A stretch of 64,000 nucleotides of DNA, taken from the NCBI GenBank assembly GCA_016858145.1, contig JAEHOE010000001.1, positions 1,736,001-1,800,000 of the forward strand. Reading direction: 5' to 3'. The translations under genes and the position numbers were made by a program. The DNA comes from Edaphochlamys debaryana. Its lineage: Eukaryota; Chlorophyta; Chlorophyceae; Chlamydomonadales. Within the stretch, counting starts at the first letter, position 1; every line of letters begins with the position of its first letter. Shown here piece after piece: positions 1-12,367 of this stretch. Below the pieces are notes generated by a model. That model saw nothing but the letters and a program-made list of their open reading frames with translations, was not told the DNA's origin and searched no databases.

Positions 1-3000
1 CGGGGCTTGATCCGCCGCCGCCGCCACCTTCGCCGCCAAAGAGGCCAGAGTCCTCGCCGTCATCGTCCCAGAACTCCAGCCCGACCATCTCGTCCAGGCC
101 TTCGTCATCGCCGTACAGCTCTGTCGTACGAAGATCTCGGCCATCGCCACATGCTGGCGGCGCCATTACCACCACCTGCACGTCGCAGGCCTCCGCCTCT
201 TCCTGCTGCTCCTCCTCCGCCTCCGCCTCCTCCTGCTCCTCCTCCTCTCCCCTTTCCGCCGCTGCCGGGCTTGTCGCTGCTCCCCCGTGCGCCACGTCTG
301 GTGACCGGCCGCCGCCCGTGCCCGGGGCATCCACGTGAGCCACGCCAACGCCCTCCTCGTCGCGGTCCACGTGGTCCTCGGCCACGTCAGCAGCCCTGTC
401 GTACAGCACAGCCACGCCGCCGTCCTCGGCTGCAAAGACCCCGCCGCCTGGCAACGCGTGCGCGGCGCTGACCGCCTCCCCCTCCCCGCCCGGACCATCG
501 TGCCCTGCAGGGCGGGGGTGTCCCTCTGCCCAGACACGTAGCTCCCTCCGCGTCACCGCGTCGCCAGCACGCCCTTCGGGCTCCTCCGCGCCCTGCCACC
601 CTGGCCCCAGCCCTGCCCCTGTCCCCCAGTCCCTGTGTCCAGGCCGTGCTGTGCTGTGGGCCCTCGCTAGGGGAGCAGGGGCCTCCGCTGCTGGTATGGA
701 TCCGCGGTTGCTCCAAACCGCACTGCTCGACGGAAGCGGTCGGGGCCCGGCCGAGGCCAGGACCGTGGGCCCGGTGGGCCTGCGCGGGTCCTCCCTGGGC
801 CCGGGCTCAACCGCCGCCCCCGCGGAGCCCCAAGGCGCAGCAGCACTGCCGCCGGCACCATGACCGTACGGCGGCCTTGCCGTGCGGACATCGTACGGCT
901 CCGCAGTACGGTATCCGTACGGCGTGGCGCGGTCGGTTGCCGCCAGGCGCCGGCGCTCGAAGACGGACGGTCGCGGGGCGGAGCCGCCGCCAGCGTCGCC
1001 TGCCACTCGGCTGCCGGCGGCGCCGCTGCCCGTGTGGAGCTCCACTCTGGCGGCGGAGGCCACCGCCGCCGCCGCACCTCCGCCGCCGCCGCCGCTGCCG
1101 CTGCAACCACGGCGCGGACCGCTGCCTGGCGGCGGCAGGGTCCAGCCTGGAGGTGTCACCTGCGCATGTGCGTGGTGTGGGTGGGGCGGGTGTGCTGGGT
1201 GCGTTGGCGCCGCCGCCACCGAGCATGTGGGTCGGTCGTCCTGCTCCAGTACGGTGACAGTCAGCTCCTCGTCTTCGTCGTAGTCACCGCCGCCGTACCC
1301 GCCGCCGCCAGCGCCACCAAGCCCGTCCGCATTGCCGTAGCTGCTGCCGTAGGCGTCGCCGGCACAGCCCTGACCTTGCCTGGCGTCTCCACTCCCCCAG
1401 CCTGCACCCTCGCCAGCAGCTGCATAGCTGCCGTGATGCGGACCGTGGCTGCCGTACCCACCACCTTGCAATGCTCCCAGTGCACCACCGTGGTCCGAAC
1501 CCCCAATGGATTGGACCCCGTCGAACCCCGGGCCCCCAGTAGCGTAACTAGGGGGGCCCGAGTGGTGGAGGCGGCCGGCGTGCAGACCCGGTGGCATCAG
1601 CGCCGAGGACGGACCCGCCCCGCCCACAGCACCCGCGGCGTAGCGCGTCGATACCGGCGGCGGTACAGGCAGCGGCGGTGGCCGCGCCGGGAGCTGCAGG
1701 AGCTGAGGCGGCAGGGGCCGGGGCGGGGCGCGGCCGGCGGCTGGCGGGGGGGCCGGCGCGTAGGGCGGCGCGGCGCCCGTCTCGAGAAGGAGCTCCGCCG
1801 CCGTCCGCATGCCGGCCCCGGGCCCAATCCCGGCGGCCCAGGCAGTGCTGCCGGGGAGCCCATGCGCCCGCGCGTGCGGAGGCCCATGCAGCGGCGGGGC
1901 CGGGGCTTGCTGGCCTGGCGGGAGACCGGGGTGCGACAGCAGCTGCTGTGGGGCTGCAGGGCTGTGGTGTGCCCCTGGCGCCTGGGGGCCGGGGTGGTCC
2001 TGCCACGTTGGTGCCGCCTCCCCCGCCTCCTCATCCCCGTCCAGCCCCGGATCCCAGGCGCTGGGCTGCCCCTCCATGCCCTCCTCCTCTCCCCAAGCCT
2101 CGCCCGCCCCCGCCGCGCCCTGCGCCGCCCTGCCCGCCCCACCGAGTCCCGACCCGCCTCCCCCTGCGCCTGCCACTGGCACCGAGCCGGCCCCACGAGC
2201 CCCCGGCCCCGCTGCTGCAGCCGCCGCCGCCCCGGGTGCAGCCCCAGCAGGGTCGGCCTTGGCCGCTGTGGCCGCCTCCACAGCCCTATCCACCGACTCC
2301 CAGAACGCCTCGTCATAGTCAAACTCGTCATCGCTGTCGAGCGCAATGGCGCCTACGCCTGCGCCTCCGCCTCCGCCGCCGCCGGCGGCGCCAGCAGCGG
2401 CCGCCGCAACGCTCATGCCGCCCTGGCCGCCGGGGACGGCGCTGGCCCCTGGCACAGGCGGCGGCGGTGGCGGCGGTGGCGGCCAGGGTGGCAGCGCCTC
2501 GACTGTCTCCGCCGGCAGCAGCGCCGCCACCAGCCGCCGCGCCGCGCCAACCAGCTGGACTAGGCCCGCACCGCCGCCACCGTCACCGCCGCCGCCACCG
2601 CCGTCGCCGTCGCCGCCGCCACGCTGCAGCCCAGCATCGCCGCCTCCGACCGCGTTTCGAGCTGCTGCTGCTTCGAACAGCTGCTTGAGACCCTCCGAGC
2701 CCTCGCCTGAATCCTCGGCCGCAGGATCCTTCATCGCTTCCCCATCCCCATCCGGGGCTGCTTTAGCCCCTGTGGCGGTGGTGGCGCCGGCTGCGAGGGT
2801 GGCGGCCGCAAAGGCCTCCAGCCAGGCAGGGGCCAGCAGGCCGGAGGCGTTGGGCGGCAGGGGGCGGAGCAGGGTCTCGGGGTTGGGCACGGGCCGGCAG
2901 CTGGCGGGGGCGGGCAGGCCAGGGGTGGGAGCAGGCGGGTCAGCGGCTCTGACTGCTGGCTACGTTTCTTGCATGCTCTTTACGTACAGCCCGAGTGGCG

Positions 3001-6000
3001 CTGCAGTTAGCCGAAGGTGCCCATCTCCACCTATGGATGGCCCTTGCACAGGCCCCCACGACGTGCTGCCCTCAGAACAGCGGCTCTTACCCATTGACCC
3101 CCATGCCCCACCCACCGTATCCTGGCGTTCCAGCCGCTGCTCCTCAGCACCTCGGCGGGGTCAGCAGCCCGCAGCGCCGCAGAGCTCCACCCAGAGCCCG
3201 CCGCCGGCCGCACCGTGAACCGCTTTCGCGGCGCGGTTGCCCGCGCCGGCGGCGGCGGCTTGAAACCCCGCCGGCCTCCTGCCCCCGCCACCCCGTCCGC
3301 CCCCTCCTCCTCGGTCATATCGCTGTCGTCACCGTCAGCGGCGGCGTCGGTTGCGATGGCTGGTGCACCTGCGGTGGCAGCGGTGCTGCTCGCGGGGCGG
3401 CGGCGGCCGATGGCAGGAATTGCCCGGGGCGCGGCCGCCGGTTGATCCTCGGTGTCCACAGCACCAGTGCCGCCCCGCTGCTGGGCTAAATTCTCCGCGT
3501 CCTCCTGGACGTCCTCCTCCTCAACCTCTTCCTCGTCGTCATCGTCCCCCCCTCCAGCGCGTGCCTGGGTCCCGCCGCCCTGTGTGGCCGCACCCCGCAC
3601 CCCCGCCCCGCGCCGCACAGCCACGGGTCGGCGCAGCGGCACGGCCGGCGGCCGCTGCGTCCCCACTCTCGCCCCCAGCTCCTCCTCCTCCCCCTCCGCC
3701 GCCCCGCCCTCCTCTGCAAGCGCAGGAGCGGCGTCCGCATTAGAGCCGTCGCGACCGGCCTGCTGGGCCGGTCCCAGCGGGGCGTGGGCCTTGCGACGGC
3801 CCAGCGCCGGAATTACACGTGTCAGGGCGGGGGCCTGACTGCCACCCATCGCGCCTCGGGGCCCGCCGGCTGCGCCCCCAGGATCAGGGACCGCATCCTC
3901 CGTGTCACTTTCAATCGCATCCTCCTCCTCATCGAGGCCGCCTGCGCCCAAGCCCGCAGGCGCTGGAGGCAGCAGCAGGGGTTGGCTCCCGGCCTCGGCC
4001 CTGCGCCTCCCAATGGCCGGCACTGCGGGCCGTCGCGGCTGCGGAGCCGGCGCCGCCGCCAGCCCCGGCCCCGCTGCCGCCGCACCCGCTGCCGTTGCCG
4101 CCGGAAGCCCCGTGCCGACCTCACCCCTGTCCTCCAGTCCCTGCGGTGCGCCCTCCTCAGCAGCCTCAGTCGGGACCGTGCTGGGTTCGGGCGCCTCCGC
4201 CACGTCCTCCGGCTGGAGGTCCAGCAGTATGCGGTACCGGTGGCGCCGCTTGTTCAGCTTGGGCGGCGCGCCGCGGCGGCCCACGGCCCCGGGCGCTGCG
4301 GCCGCCCCGGGCCCCGCCACCGCCGCCGGCAGAATGCCCAGCAGACCCGCCGGGCGCAGCGCCGCCGCATCCGCAGCCGCCCGGGCGCTGGCGGCGGCGG
4401 TGGAGGGGCCGGCAGCGGCGTGGCCCTCCCTCGCGGCACCGGCGGCTGCAGCGGAGACGGCACCGGAGGGCTGAGGGGCTGCAGGCTGGGCAGCTGGGGC
4501 TGGGGCTGGGGCGCGTGCCTCACCAAAGCCCTCGCCCAGATCCATGTCAAAATCTTCGCGCGGAGGTGAAGCCCCGGGAGGCGGCGGCGACTCCGGCACG
4601 GACAGCGCTCCCGACAACCGCATGGGCTCGTGGCGCAGCTGCTGGTGCGCTGGGTGCGGTGCAGGCGGAGGCGCAGGCAGCGGTGCTGCGGTGGTTGGGT
4701 GCCGGTGCGGGCTGCTGCCTGCCTGGCCCGCCTCAGCTGCGGCCCAGAAGGCGTCGTCCGCAAACAGCATGTGCACCTGGTCAGCCCCTTCCTGCTCCGC
4801 CTCAGCTGGGGGCTCGTCAGGGTCGTCTGGAGGGCGCCAGTCGTGTGCCCAGTCCTCCTCCGCCACCGCCACCGCCACGCCATGCTCAGCCTCGATGGTT
4901 CTGGGCCGCAGCAGCGGCATTACTTCAGGGGCGTATTCTCGTCTGGAGGGAGGGGCGGCGGCGGCGGTGGCAGCGACGGCGGCGGCCTCGCGTGCAGCAG
5001 CCCGCTGCGCTTCCGCCTCCGCCTCCCCGTCCCACATGACCACCTCAATCCCCTCCCCGCAGGCATCCGCCTCCGGGGCCGGCACCAGGGCCCACTCGTC
5101 CCCCACACCGCTGGTGTGGCCCCGGCTGCCCCCTGCAGCCGCGCCGGCCTGAGCAGGCACGGGTGCGCGGGGCCGGGCGGCGGGGGCGGCGGCTGGCCAG
5201 GCCGGAACAGGGGGCGGGCGTGGTGGGAGCGGGGGCCGGGGAGGGGCCGCCGCGGCTTGGGCTTGGGGCGGGTCGGCTGGCAGGCCAGCGCCAGCGCGCG
5301 GTGGCGCTGGGAGGGTCCGGAGCGGCTGCGGTGGCTGCGGTTGGGGCTGCGGAGGTGGCGGCAGCTGTAGGTGCTGGGTGGCAGCGGGCCTGGGTGCAGT
5401 GGGTCGTGCCGGCCCCCGCAGGTAGGGGGGCAGCTCCACCTGGTCAGGACACGGGCGCAGGCCATGCGAGGGGTGAAGGAGGCAACGTTCGTGGTCCCGC
5501 GGTGTCAGGAACCAACCTCACGAGCAGACCATCCTACGCAACCAAGCAGGGCCCCAACCCCAGCCCCCCTCCCCCACCTGCTCCAGCTCCTCCAGCTCCA
5601 GGCGGCCGAGCAGCGGCGCCCGCGGCCCGGCCGCCAGCCTCCGAGCTCTCCCACCGTCCCCCGGCCCCCGCGTGGCTCTGCCGCGCCCAGCCTCCTCCTC
5701 TTCCGCAGCACCGCCCTCCAGCCAGCCCCCCTCCTCCTCCTCCTCCTCCTCGTCCTCCTCGTCCTCGTCCTCCTCCTCCTCGGGGTTCGCCGGGGGCATG
5801 GCGCCCAGCAGGGCCCCCAGCCAGTCCCCGGGCGCCCCGGGGCCCTCGGCCGGGGCAGGGGCCGGCGCCGCGGCGGAGCGGGGGTCTGCCACGGCAGCTG
5901 CAGCGGCGGGGTTCAGCGCCGCGGCCGGGGCACGCACGTCCCTGGGCGCATGCACACACCGATGGGCGTCAGGTCAGGTCGTGTCGTTCACGGTCTTGGT

Positions 6001-7435
6001 AACTGGGTCAGTTGTGCGTCATGTCGCCCATCCATGCCCCTCCGGTGCGCCCCACCTGCCCCAGTCCCAGTCCAGGAGCTCCAGCGTCGGCCACCCGCGG
6101 TGCCCCGCGCTGGCGCTCGGGGGCCCCTGGCCAGCCACTGGCAGGGCGGTGGTGGCGGCGGTGGGGCCGGCGCGGGCAGCGCCTGTGCTCCGCTGCAGCG
6201 CGGCCCTGGCAGCGTCCACCTGCGCGGGCGGAACACGGGTTTAGGCTTGGCACTGCACCAACTGCAAGAGGAAACGAGCCTGACCCCTCCACAACATACC
6301 CAAGGCCGAGGCCTCTACAACTAGTGTTCTCACCAGCGGTGCCACTCGCAGGCAGGCCGCCCCCGCCATTGCTGCCAGGCAGCCCTGGGCCAGGCCCTCC
6401 AGCCGGGGGTGGGGCGGGTCGGGCGGAGCTGCGGGGAGGGAAAGGGGCGAGCAACATGAGAAGGCTTGCGAGCCCTCAGCAGGTGCCTCAGCATGAGCTT
6501 GGCTTCAGCCTGGAGTCAACCACGATCCAACGTCTCTTGCTCACCTTCCTCGGCAGAGGCTCCTCCGGTGCTGGGTCCAGGCTCCGCCGCTCCCTCCTTC
6601 TGCCCCTGTGGCCCCGGCTGCGCCGCCGCCGGCAGCGCCCTGCCGATGTCCCGCACCGCCTCCGCCGCCTGCTTCACCAGCGCCTGCTTCATGCTGCGGA
6701 TGAGCTGGGGGCGGCGGGGAAGGGGCCGGAGCGAGGGGGGACCGTACGGTACGTGTGAGCGGAGGCCGCATGGCACACCGCAGCGCGGCTGGCACAGATC
6801 GAGCCCTGGGCGAGGCGAGGATTGGGCATAATCCCCTACTCCCTACACTACACACATCTCCCTGCTGGCCGTCATCCCCACGCAGGAAGGCCCTGGCAAA
6901 GCGCACCTCGAGCCGGGCGTGGATGTGCGACGCAGCCTCAGCGGCGGCCTGCGCCTGCGCCCGCACCGCCCCCGCCTCCTCGCCGTCCTCGTCGCTGCCC
7001 TCCCCGTCCCCCTCCTCATCCCCCTCCCCGCCCCAGCCCTCCTCTTCGTCGGCGTCTTCGTTCAGCCGTGAGGCCCCGCGCTTGGCAGCCGCAGCCGCGG
7101 AGCCGCTCGTGGTTCGGGCGTCGCGCGCCGACGCCGAGGCCTGCAGCGGCAGCGCGCCCTTTCTCGATTGCCCGTGCGCCTTCGTCGCAGCAACAGCGGG
7201 AGCCTGATGAGCTGGGCCGTTTGCCTGCGCAGGAAGGGGGAGCAGGAGAGCTGTTTTAGTAGGAGAGCTCGCGCAACAACCAGGGCGCGTTCCCCTGGGC
7301 TTTGCGCACCGCAGCGGCCGCAGGAGTCCACCCAGAGAGGCAGAAGGCGAGCAGCGAGGGGTCCCAGGGGTTCTTCTTGTGGCGCTTGCGCTCCAGCTCG
7401 TCGAGCGCGAACTCCAGCGTCGCTGCGCCCTCCAT
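1..7435 (-). CDS. very large acidic, Ala/Pro/Gly-rich protein, unrecognised (3' end off the left edge)
   Basis: No known domain recognised. Start at 7435 (MEGAATLEFALDELERKR). Exons I can join in frame: 7435-7310, 7224-6907, 6704-6545, 6428-6334, 6219-6056, 5941-5578, 5439-3116 and 2900 downward. Coding character continues to position 1, but one or more introns between about 1250 and 540 are unresolved. Features in order: an acidic stretch (exon 2); a short helix-like segment (exon 3); a run of about 20 Glu/Asp (exon 6); a 774-codon exon rich in Ala/Pro; Asp/Glu islands such as DSDDEFDYDEAFWESVD near 2310; and a Gly/Tyr-rich tail. Three copies of a basic motif, IPA(I/L)GRR(R/K) or VPAIGRRR, sit near 3400, 3795 and 4010. 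It looks intrinsically disordered, perhaps a nuclear scaffold or regulatory protein; that role is a guess. The gene is certain as coding sequence, less so in its exact exons. Confidence 0.6.
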
Positions 7436-7649
7436 AGCTGCTGGCGGTCATGGAGAGATGGTCTTTCTGATGCTGAGGGACGGCTGTGGAAGCGTGGAGC
7501 TGCTCCAGCGACGGCCCAGATCGTGGGCTTCCCGCCAACCTGACGCCGCGATGGGCCTGGACCCGCGGGCCCTGTGTGCCCTTCCCCAAACGGGCTCCAA
7601 CAGAGAGCCGACCAACTCAGACGCTCCACTTCGCGCTCCACTCGTAGCC
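7436..7649. promoter_or_regulatory. bidirectional promoter region between two head-to-head genes
   Basis: Only 214 bp separate the start codon of the large minus-strand gene (7435) from that of the plus-strand ARM-repeat gene (7650). Both 5' UTRs and both promoters must fit here unless they overlap the genes. I see no clear TATA box. Inferred from gene positions alone. Confidence 0.45.
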
Positions 7650-9848
7650 ATGGACGTCGCGGCCCTCACGCAGGCCGCGGTAGAGCGATTTATTCGCGAG
7701 GAGGTCGCGCACTTGGCTGATGAGGCCAAGCGGCAGCAGGCAATGGCTGGTCTGGTGGGTGTTGAAGGCGCAACGACGTACCAGCTCCTGGCGGGGGGCT
7801 CGCCAGCCGACATGCAAGTGGGTACACGACTGACTGGATTGCCCTGCCTGTTGCTTTCAGTGCGTGCTCCTAACACAACTCCAAGAGTCCAGCGTGCCGG
7901 ACGAGCTGGTCGCGGCCATACCGACGATTATGCAGTTCATTGAGCAGAGTGGCGAGACGGCTGACCGGGACTTGCAGGTGAGCTCTGTACGGAGCATCTA
8001 TGTTGAGCGACGAGGGCTCCGACCCGACCCATATCCTTCACGCAACGGCATGCTCGTGCCGTCTGCGACTCTTCCAACCCCGCCCCAAACCCCCGTCCTC
8101 CCGGCTCCCGCCACAGGCCAACGCGTGCGCGGTCCTGTCCGGCCTGATGGCGGTCAGCGACGACATCCAGGTGCGTGGGGCGTGGGGGCTGCGGCGTCCT
8201 TCACCTCACCTCTCTTTTCCCCCTGACCTCCCCTCTCTCAACCCTCTAGCCTCCCCCCTCCGCCCCAACCCACTGACCCCAGTCCCCCCCATCCCTATCT
8301 CCACCCCCAGGAGCGTGTGCTGTCCGCGGGCGTGGTGTCTCGGGCCCGGGCGCTGCTGGCGGAGGTGGCCTCGGGCGAGCAGCGCACGCTGCAGCTCAAC
8401 GCGCTGGCCTGCCTGGCGGAGGCGCTGCGGGACCGGGAGGCGCAGGCGGAGGCGCTGGTGCAGGAGGGGGGTGGGTGCGGGGGGTGGGTAAGGGTGAGGG
8501 GGTGGGGTTCAAGGGGTGTGGGGAATGGGTGGAAGGGGAGGGGGAGCATGGCGTCCAGGCTAAGGAAGTGGAGAGCAGGCCTGGGGCGGGGCCAGGCAGG
8601 GTGGACTGGGGTGCGGGATCAAGTGCGGCCGGAGGCACGAGGACAGATCCCCCAGGACAGGCGCCACGCTTATGCTCTTTGTGTCAGGGACGCCCAGATC
8701 AGCACGGGAATGACGTGCGCCTCTTCCCACCCCCGCAGGGCTCGAGCCGGTGCTGTCGCTGTGCCGCCCGGACCTGCCCGCGCGGCTGCAGGAGGCGGCG
8801 GCGGACGTGGTGTGTGCCCTGGCCTGCGCCGAGGCCAGCCGGGGGCCGCTGTCGGAGCAGGTGCGGCCCGCGGGGAGGGGCCCGGGAGGGGCAGGGGAGG
8901 GACATGTGTGGAAAAGCGTCCCGTGCGGATGCCATGAAGACATTACCTGCCTGGCAGCGTGGCTCTGGACGTTGGGGCGTTATCCGCCGGCGGATGGGTA
9001 GGGTCAAGGCATGGGAGCATGGGCTCCGTGGCAACACCCCACCGGCTTGCGGTCCCCTGCGCTCTTGCCCCAGGGAGCCGTGACCAAGCTGGCCGGACTG
9101 CTCGCAACGGAAAACCACGACGTCAGGTGGGAAGCTTGCAATCTCAGACATCAGTTCCTTAGCACGCCGCAGCACTCAAACCCCACCCCGCGCCGCTTGC
9201 TTAGCCCGTCTTAGCCACAAGGCGCCGCTGTTGCCCACCTTCCCAGCCCCGCCCCTCACGACCCATCCCCCCCACGCCCCCCTGCAGGGTGCGCGCCCTC
9301 ATGGGTCTGGGCATGCTGCTGCCCCAGCGCGGGCCAAACCAGGTGAGTGTTTGGACCCATGAGTACGGTATGGCATGGGATACCGGTAGAGCTCTCCTTA
9401 CCAGCACGCCACACCTTGACCCATGTGCCAGCATCGCCCTGTGTGTTGCTCTGCCACTCGCACCCGCACCCACCCACCCCACCCCACCCCGACCCCGCCC
9501 AGGTGGCGCTGGCGGGTGACGCGGCGGCTGTGGGGCTGCTGCTGGGGCTGATGCGGCAGACGGAGGACCTGGACTGCCGGAGCATAGCGCGGGACCTATT
9601 CGCGGGCCTGGTGGGTGCGGGGGCGGGGGCGGGACGGGGGCAGGGTTAACATGTTGGGTGCTGGGAGAAGGGGAGAGGCATGGAGGGTGCTTCTCCGTGT
9701 GAAGGTGGCGGGGGCTATGGTGGTGACAGCATCGAGGGCTCGTCAGGAGCGAGTGCAAAGCCACATGCTCAAGCTGCCCGCGCGCCCCTCCCCGCAGGCC
9801 AGCAATCCCGAGTGCAAGGACCTCATTGCGGCCGCCATGCGGGCATGA
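7650..9848 (+). CDS. ARM/HEAT-like repeat protein, 295 aa
   Basis: Nine exons: 7650-7817, 7861-7977, 8117-8170, 8311-8470, 8739-8860, 9074-9126, 9288-9342, 9503-9610 and 9798-9848; all phases close and the frame ends in TGA. The product is almost wholly short amphipathic helices with the Leu/Ala spacing of armadillo or HEAT repeats, for example NACAVLSGLMAVSDD, QLNALACLAEALRD and RVRALMGLGMLL. Proteins of this fold are protein-binding scaffolds or co-chaperones. The size and opening are compatible with cytosolic ARM proteins such as the HspBP1/Fes1 type, but I see no diagnostic residue and leave it unnamed. There is no signal peptide or membrane segment. Intron 1 is only 43 nt (7818-7860), yet skipping it would break the frame. 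Confidence 0.75.
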
Positions 9849-10648
9849 GCCGGCGGCTGGGGGCGGGGGTGTGGGGGCGTCGGGTTGAGGTGGGGGGACG
9901 GCTGGTGGGGGACACTGCATGGCGGCACTCTGGACGTGAGCGGCGCCCGTGTACTTAAAAAGGCCGGGTTTTCGTGATCAGGGCCGGTTATGACCTTCGG
10001 GTTGGGGTTGCAGGTTGGGCAGCGGTACTGGGGTCAATGCTGGCGGCTGTGGGTAGCGGTGTTGGCTTGAAGGAGCCGGAGGGTGGGACTGATCATTGAG
10101 ACGGAAAGGCGTAGGCTGAAGACGGAAGCCCATGCGCTGTTGACGAGGATCGTGTGAGACCAGGTCAGGTCGGGAGACAGAGCAGGCTGGGGTTAATGTT
10201 GGGCAGGCGGAGCAAGGCGGGAGGCATAGGGAGGAGGGCATCGGCGGAGGGGAGCGGCGTGTGGGGTCCGGGCCCACGGGACCCTCGGCTCGCGCCTGCC
10301 TGCAACGCTAGCAGGAGACCCCGACTGCCGCGCATTGCGCACCGTCCGCGTGCGCTGAGCCGGGGACAACTCATCGCAGGACTGTGTCGCGGCGATCTGG
10401 GTCCCGGAATGAGCGACTGAGGACCTCGCCCCGCCCCGATATCAAGCCAGCGGGCTCCAGCGCCAAATCATTTCCCAAGCTCCCCGCCTTCACAGTCACA
10501 GCCTCCGCCACCTAAACGCACACACCCACTTCGGCGCCGCGCTCAGCCCCCGTTCCGCACCACAGCCCGCGCCCCGCGCTCCGCACCGCTGCCCCGCTCT
10601 CGCTCCCCGCCTCCCATCCTTGGCCGCCAGCAGCCCCTGCAAGTCACA
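9849..10648. other. intergenic, 800 bp between two plus-strand genes
   Basis: It holds the 3' UTR of the ARM-repeat gene and the promoter and 5' UTR of the next gene. I see no ORF with coding character, no RNA gene and no clear poly(A) signal. Confidence 0.5.
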
Positions 10649-11327
10649 ATGACCGGCGTGAGCCGCGACCAGCTGGAGGACGCTGCGCGGCTCATGATGG
10701 GTCGCTCCTACGACGAGCTCAAGCCGCACGAGAAGGGCGCCGTCATCGGCTCCGTCAGGTGGGGACGGAGCGCAGAGCGCCTGGCTTGGGGGGGGCAGGG
10801 GGCGCAGCAGGGCGGGACGCTCCGAGCCGTCGAGGCGCCTTAGTTTGCCGGTGCTGGCGCGGCGACGGCGGGGGGTGCGGACGCAGGGTCCGCAGGGCAT
10901 GTCGACTATTCTGGCGCGTCGTGACGTAGCAAACACGCCCTTTCCCCCTGCCCCTGCCCCCCGCCTCGCAGGAAGCATGCTGGCCAGGAGGCTGCGGGCG
11001 GCCTCCCCAGCACCTACGTCTCGTGAGTAGGGGGGCGCCGCTGTGGCTGGGCTTGCGGCAGGGGGGGGTGGAAGGGCCGGCGGCGGCGGCGGCGACTTGG
11101 GCTGCGTTAAGGGGGTCTCTCGGATGGGGGCACCTGCTAGTCGCTCGGCACCTTCCCGGTTGAGAGCCTTCCATGCCCTAGCTCCGGCCCCAGTTCATGC
11201 TTGCGCCTCCTGCACCTCGAAGCTGAACCCCACCCTTGTCCCCGCCCCTCCAACCTTCCTGTCTCTCCCCCCTCGGCCCCCCAGGGACGGCCCCCGGCCG
11301 CAGCACATGGGCAAGATCATCCGCTGA
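10649..11327 (+). CDS. small hydrophilic protein, 67 aa, unrecognised
   Basis: Three exons, 10649-10758, 10972-11022 and 11285-11327, join in frame (phases 2, 2) and end in TGA. The product begins MTGVSRDQLEDAARLMMGRS, continues with a charged helix-like segment (YDELKPHEKGAVIGSVRKHA) and ends PRPQHMGKIIR. It has no signal peptide or membrane segment. Donors and acceptors are standard GT-AG. The high charge, Gly content and short length recall small stress or seed-type hydrophilic proteins, but no family signature is visible. A TGTAA hexamer-like poly(A) signal of the green-algal type lies at 11625-11629, about 300 nt past the stop. The coding call is good because splicing yields one clean ORF; the function is unknown. 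Confidence 0.6.
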
Positions 11328-12367
11328 GGAGATACTGCGGCTGGAATGGCAGCCACTGGATGGACTCCCCACTCTAGATATGCGGATTGGCAGCATCACG
11401 CATTTGCACGTAGCTGCATGTTAAGCGGTGCATGAGGGGGCTGACGGAGTTGTGGTGCCGCCGGTGCTTAGCTGTAGAGCCGCGCTGAGCATTGGTCCCA
11501 GCCAGTTGTCTGCATAAGCAGCCATCGACTCGGCTTGCAAGTGGCCAGATAGTTATGGCCGTACAATTGGCCAGGAGTTGAGACGCGGCCCCTGCCTTGT
11601 GGGCCCAAGCCGCCAAGGGGTGGCTGTAACGCATCAAACCGCACTGCTTGTGGCCCTCCACCTACCTGCTGGCCACCTTCGTGAACACCGCACACCGTCA
11701 ATGGACTCATACTGATACCACCAGTCCTCCAGTACATGAGCCACGCCCTTGCTATAGCATCTACCCCCCAGCCAGCTAGTGATGCTATGAGTGTGAATAG
11801 CCATATGCGGCAGGATTATGATGGTGAACGCCTCCCGACAAGGCCTCCTCCCAGCGTCTATCAGCACGCAGCAACGGACAGCCCGCCCGGCTGCTGCGCT
11901 TAGCATCGACACCGCTCACTAAGTCACGTGCCACTTAGCCCCCGTCAGTATCCAGCATGTCCCTGCAAGCTGGGCGCAGTAACGTGCATCCCAGTACCGC
12001 ACACAACCTAGTCTCTTGGCGCTTCGACCTAGGCATCTCTCATTGATAAAGCCATTAAAGGTATGGCCCTCCTAGCCAGTGGTGCGGGTTATGCATGATG
12101 ATTGCTGGGCAGCAAGTCCGTATGGATGGTATACGGGCCAATTAGCTAGATAGAACATGAGTGGAGCTCATCGTAGTGGCCCTGCACACAATGTACGAAT
12201 CACACCAAGTTCCTCGAGCATGCCCCCGCCTTGCTTCACTTCCTGCCTGAGCTCTAGCCGTCTGTCTACCTCACCTGCCAACTCAGCCCAACCCTGCCTG
12301 GCCCACCATCACGCAATCTCCGACGAAGCCTGTCACCATGCTCCTGCACTCCCCACACCAGCCACAC
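11328..12367. other. convergent intergenic region, about 1 kb
   Basis: It lies between the 3' ends of a plus-strand and a minus-strand gene, with visibly lower GC than the flanking exons. The only feature seen is TGTAA at 11625-11629, a plausible poly(A) signal for the plus-strand gene. No coding or RNA gene is supportable. Confidence 0.5.

Noticed and set aside
646..5370. Many plus-strand open frames, up to 567 codons, over the left end
   Set aside because: They are Arg/Pro-rich antisense shadows of the minus-strand acidic and Ala/Pro-rich coding; the minus strand gives consistent splice sites and acidic islands.
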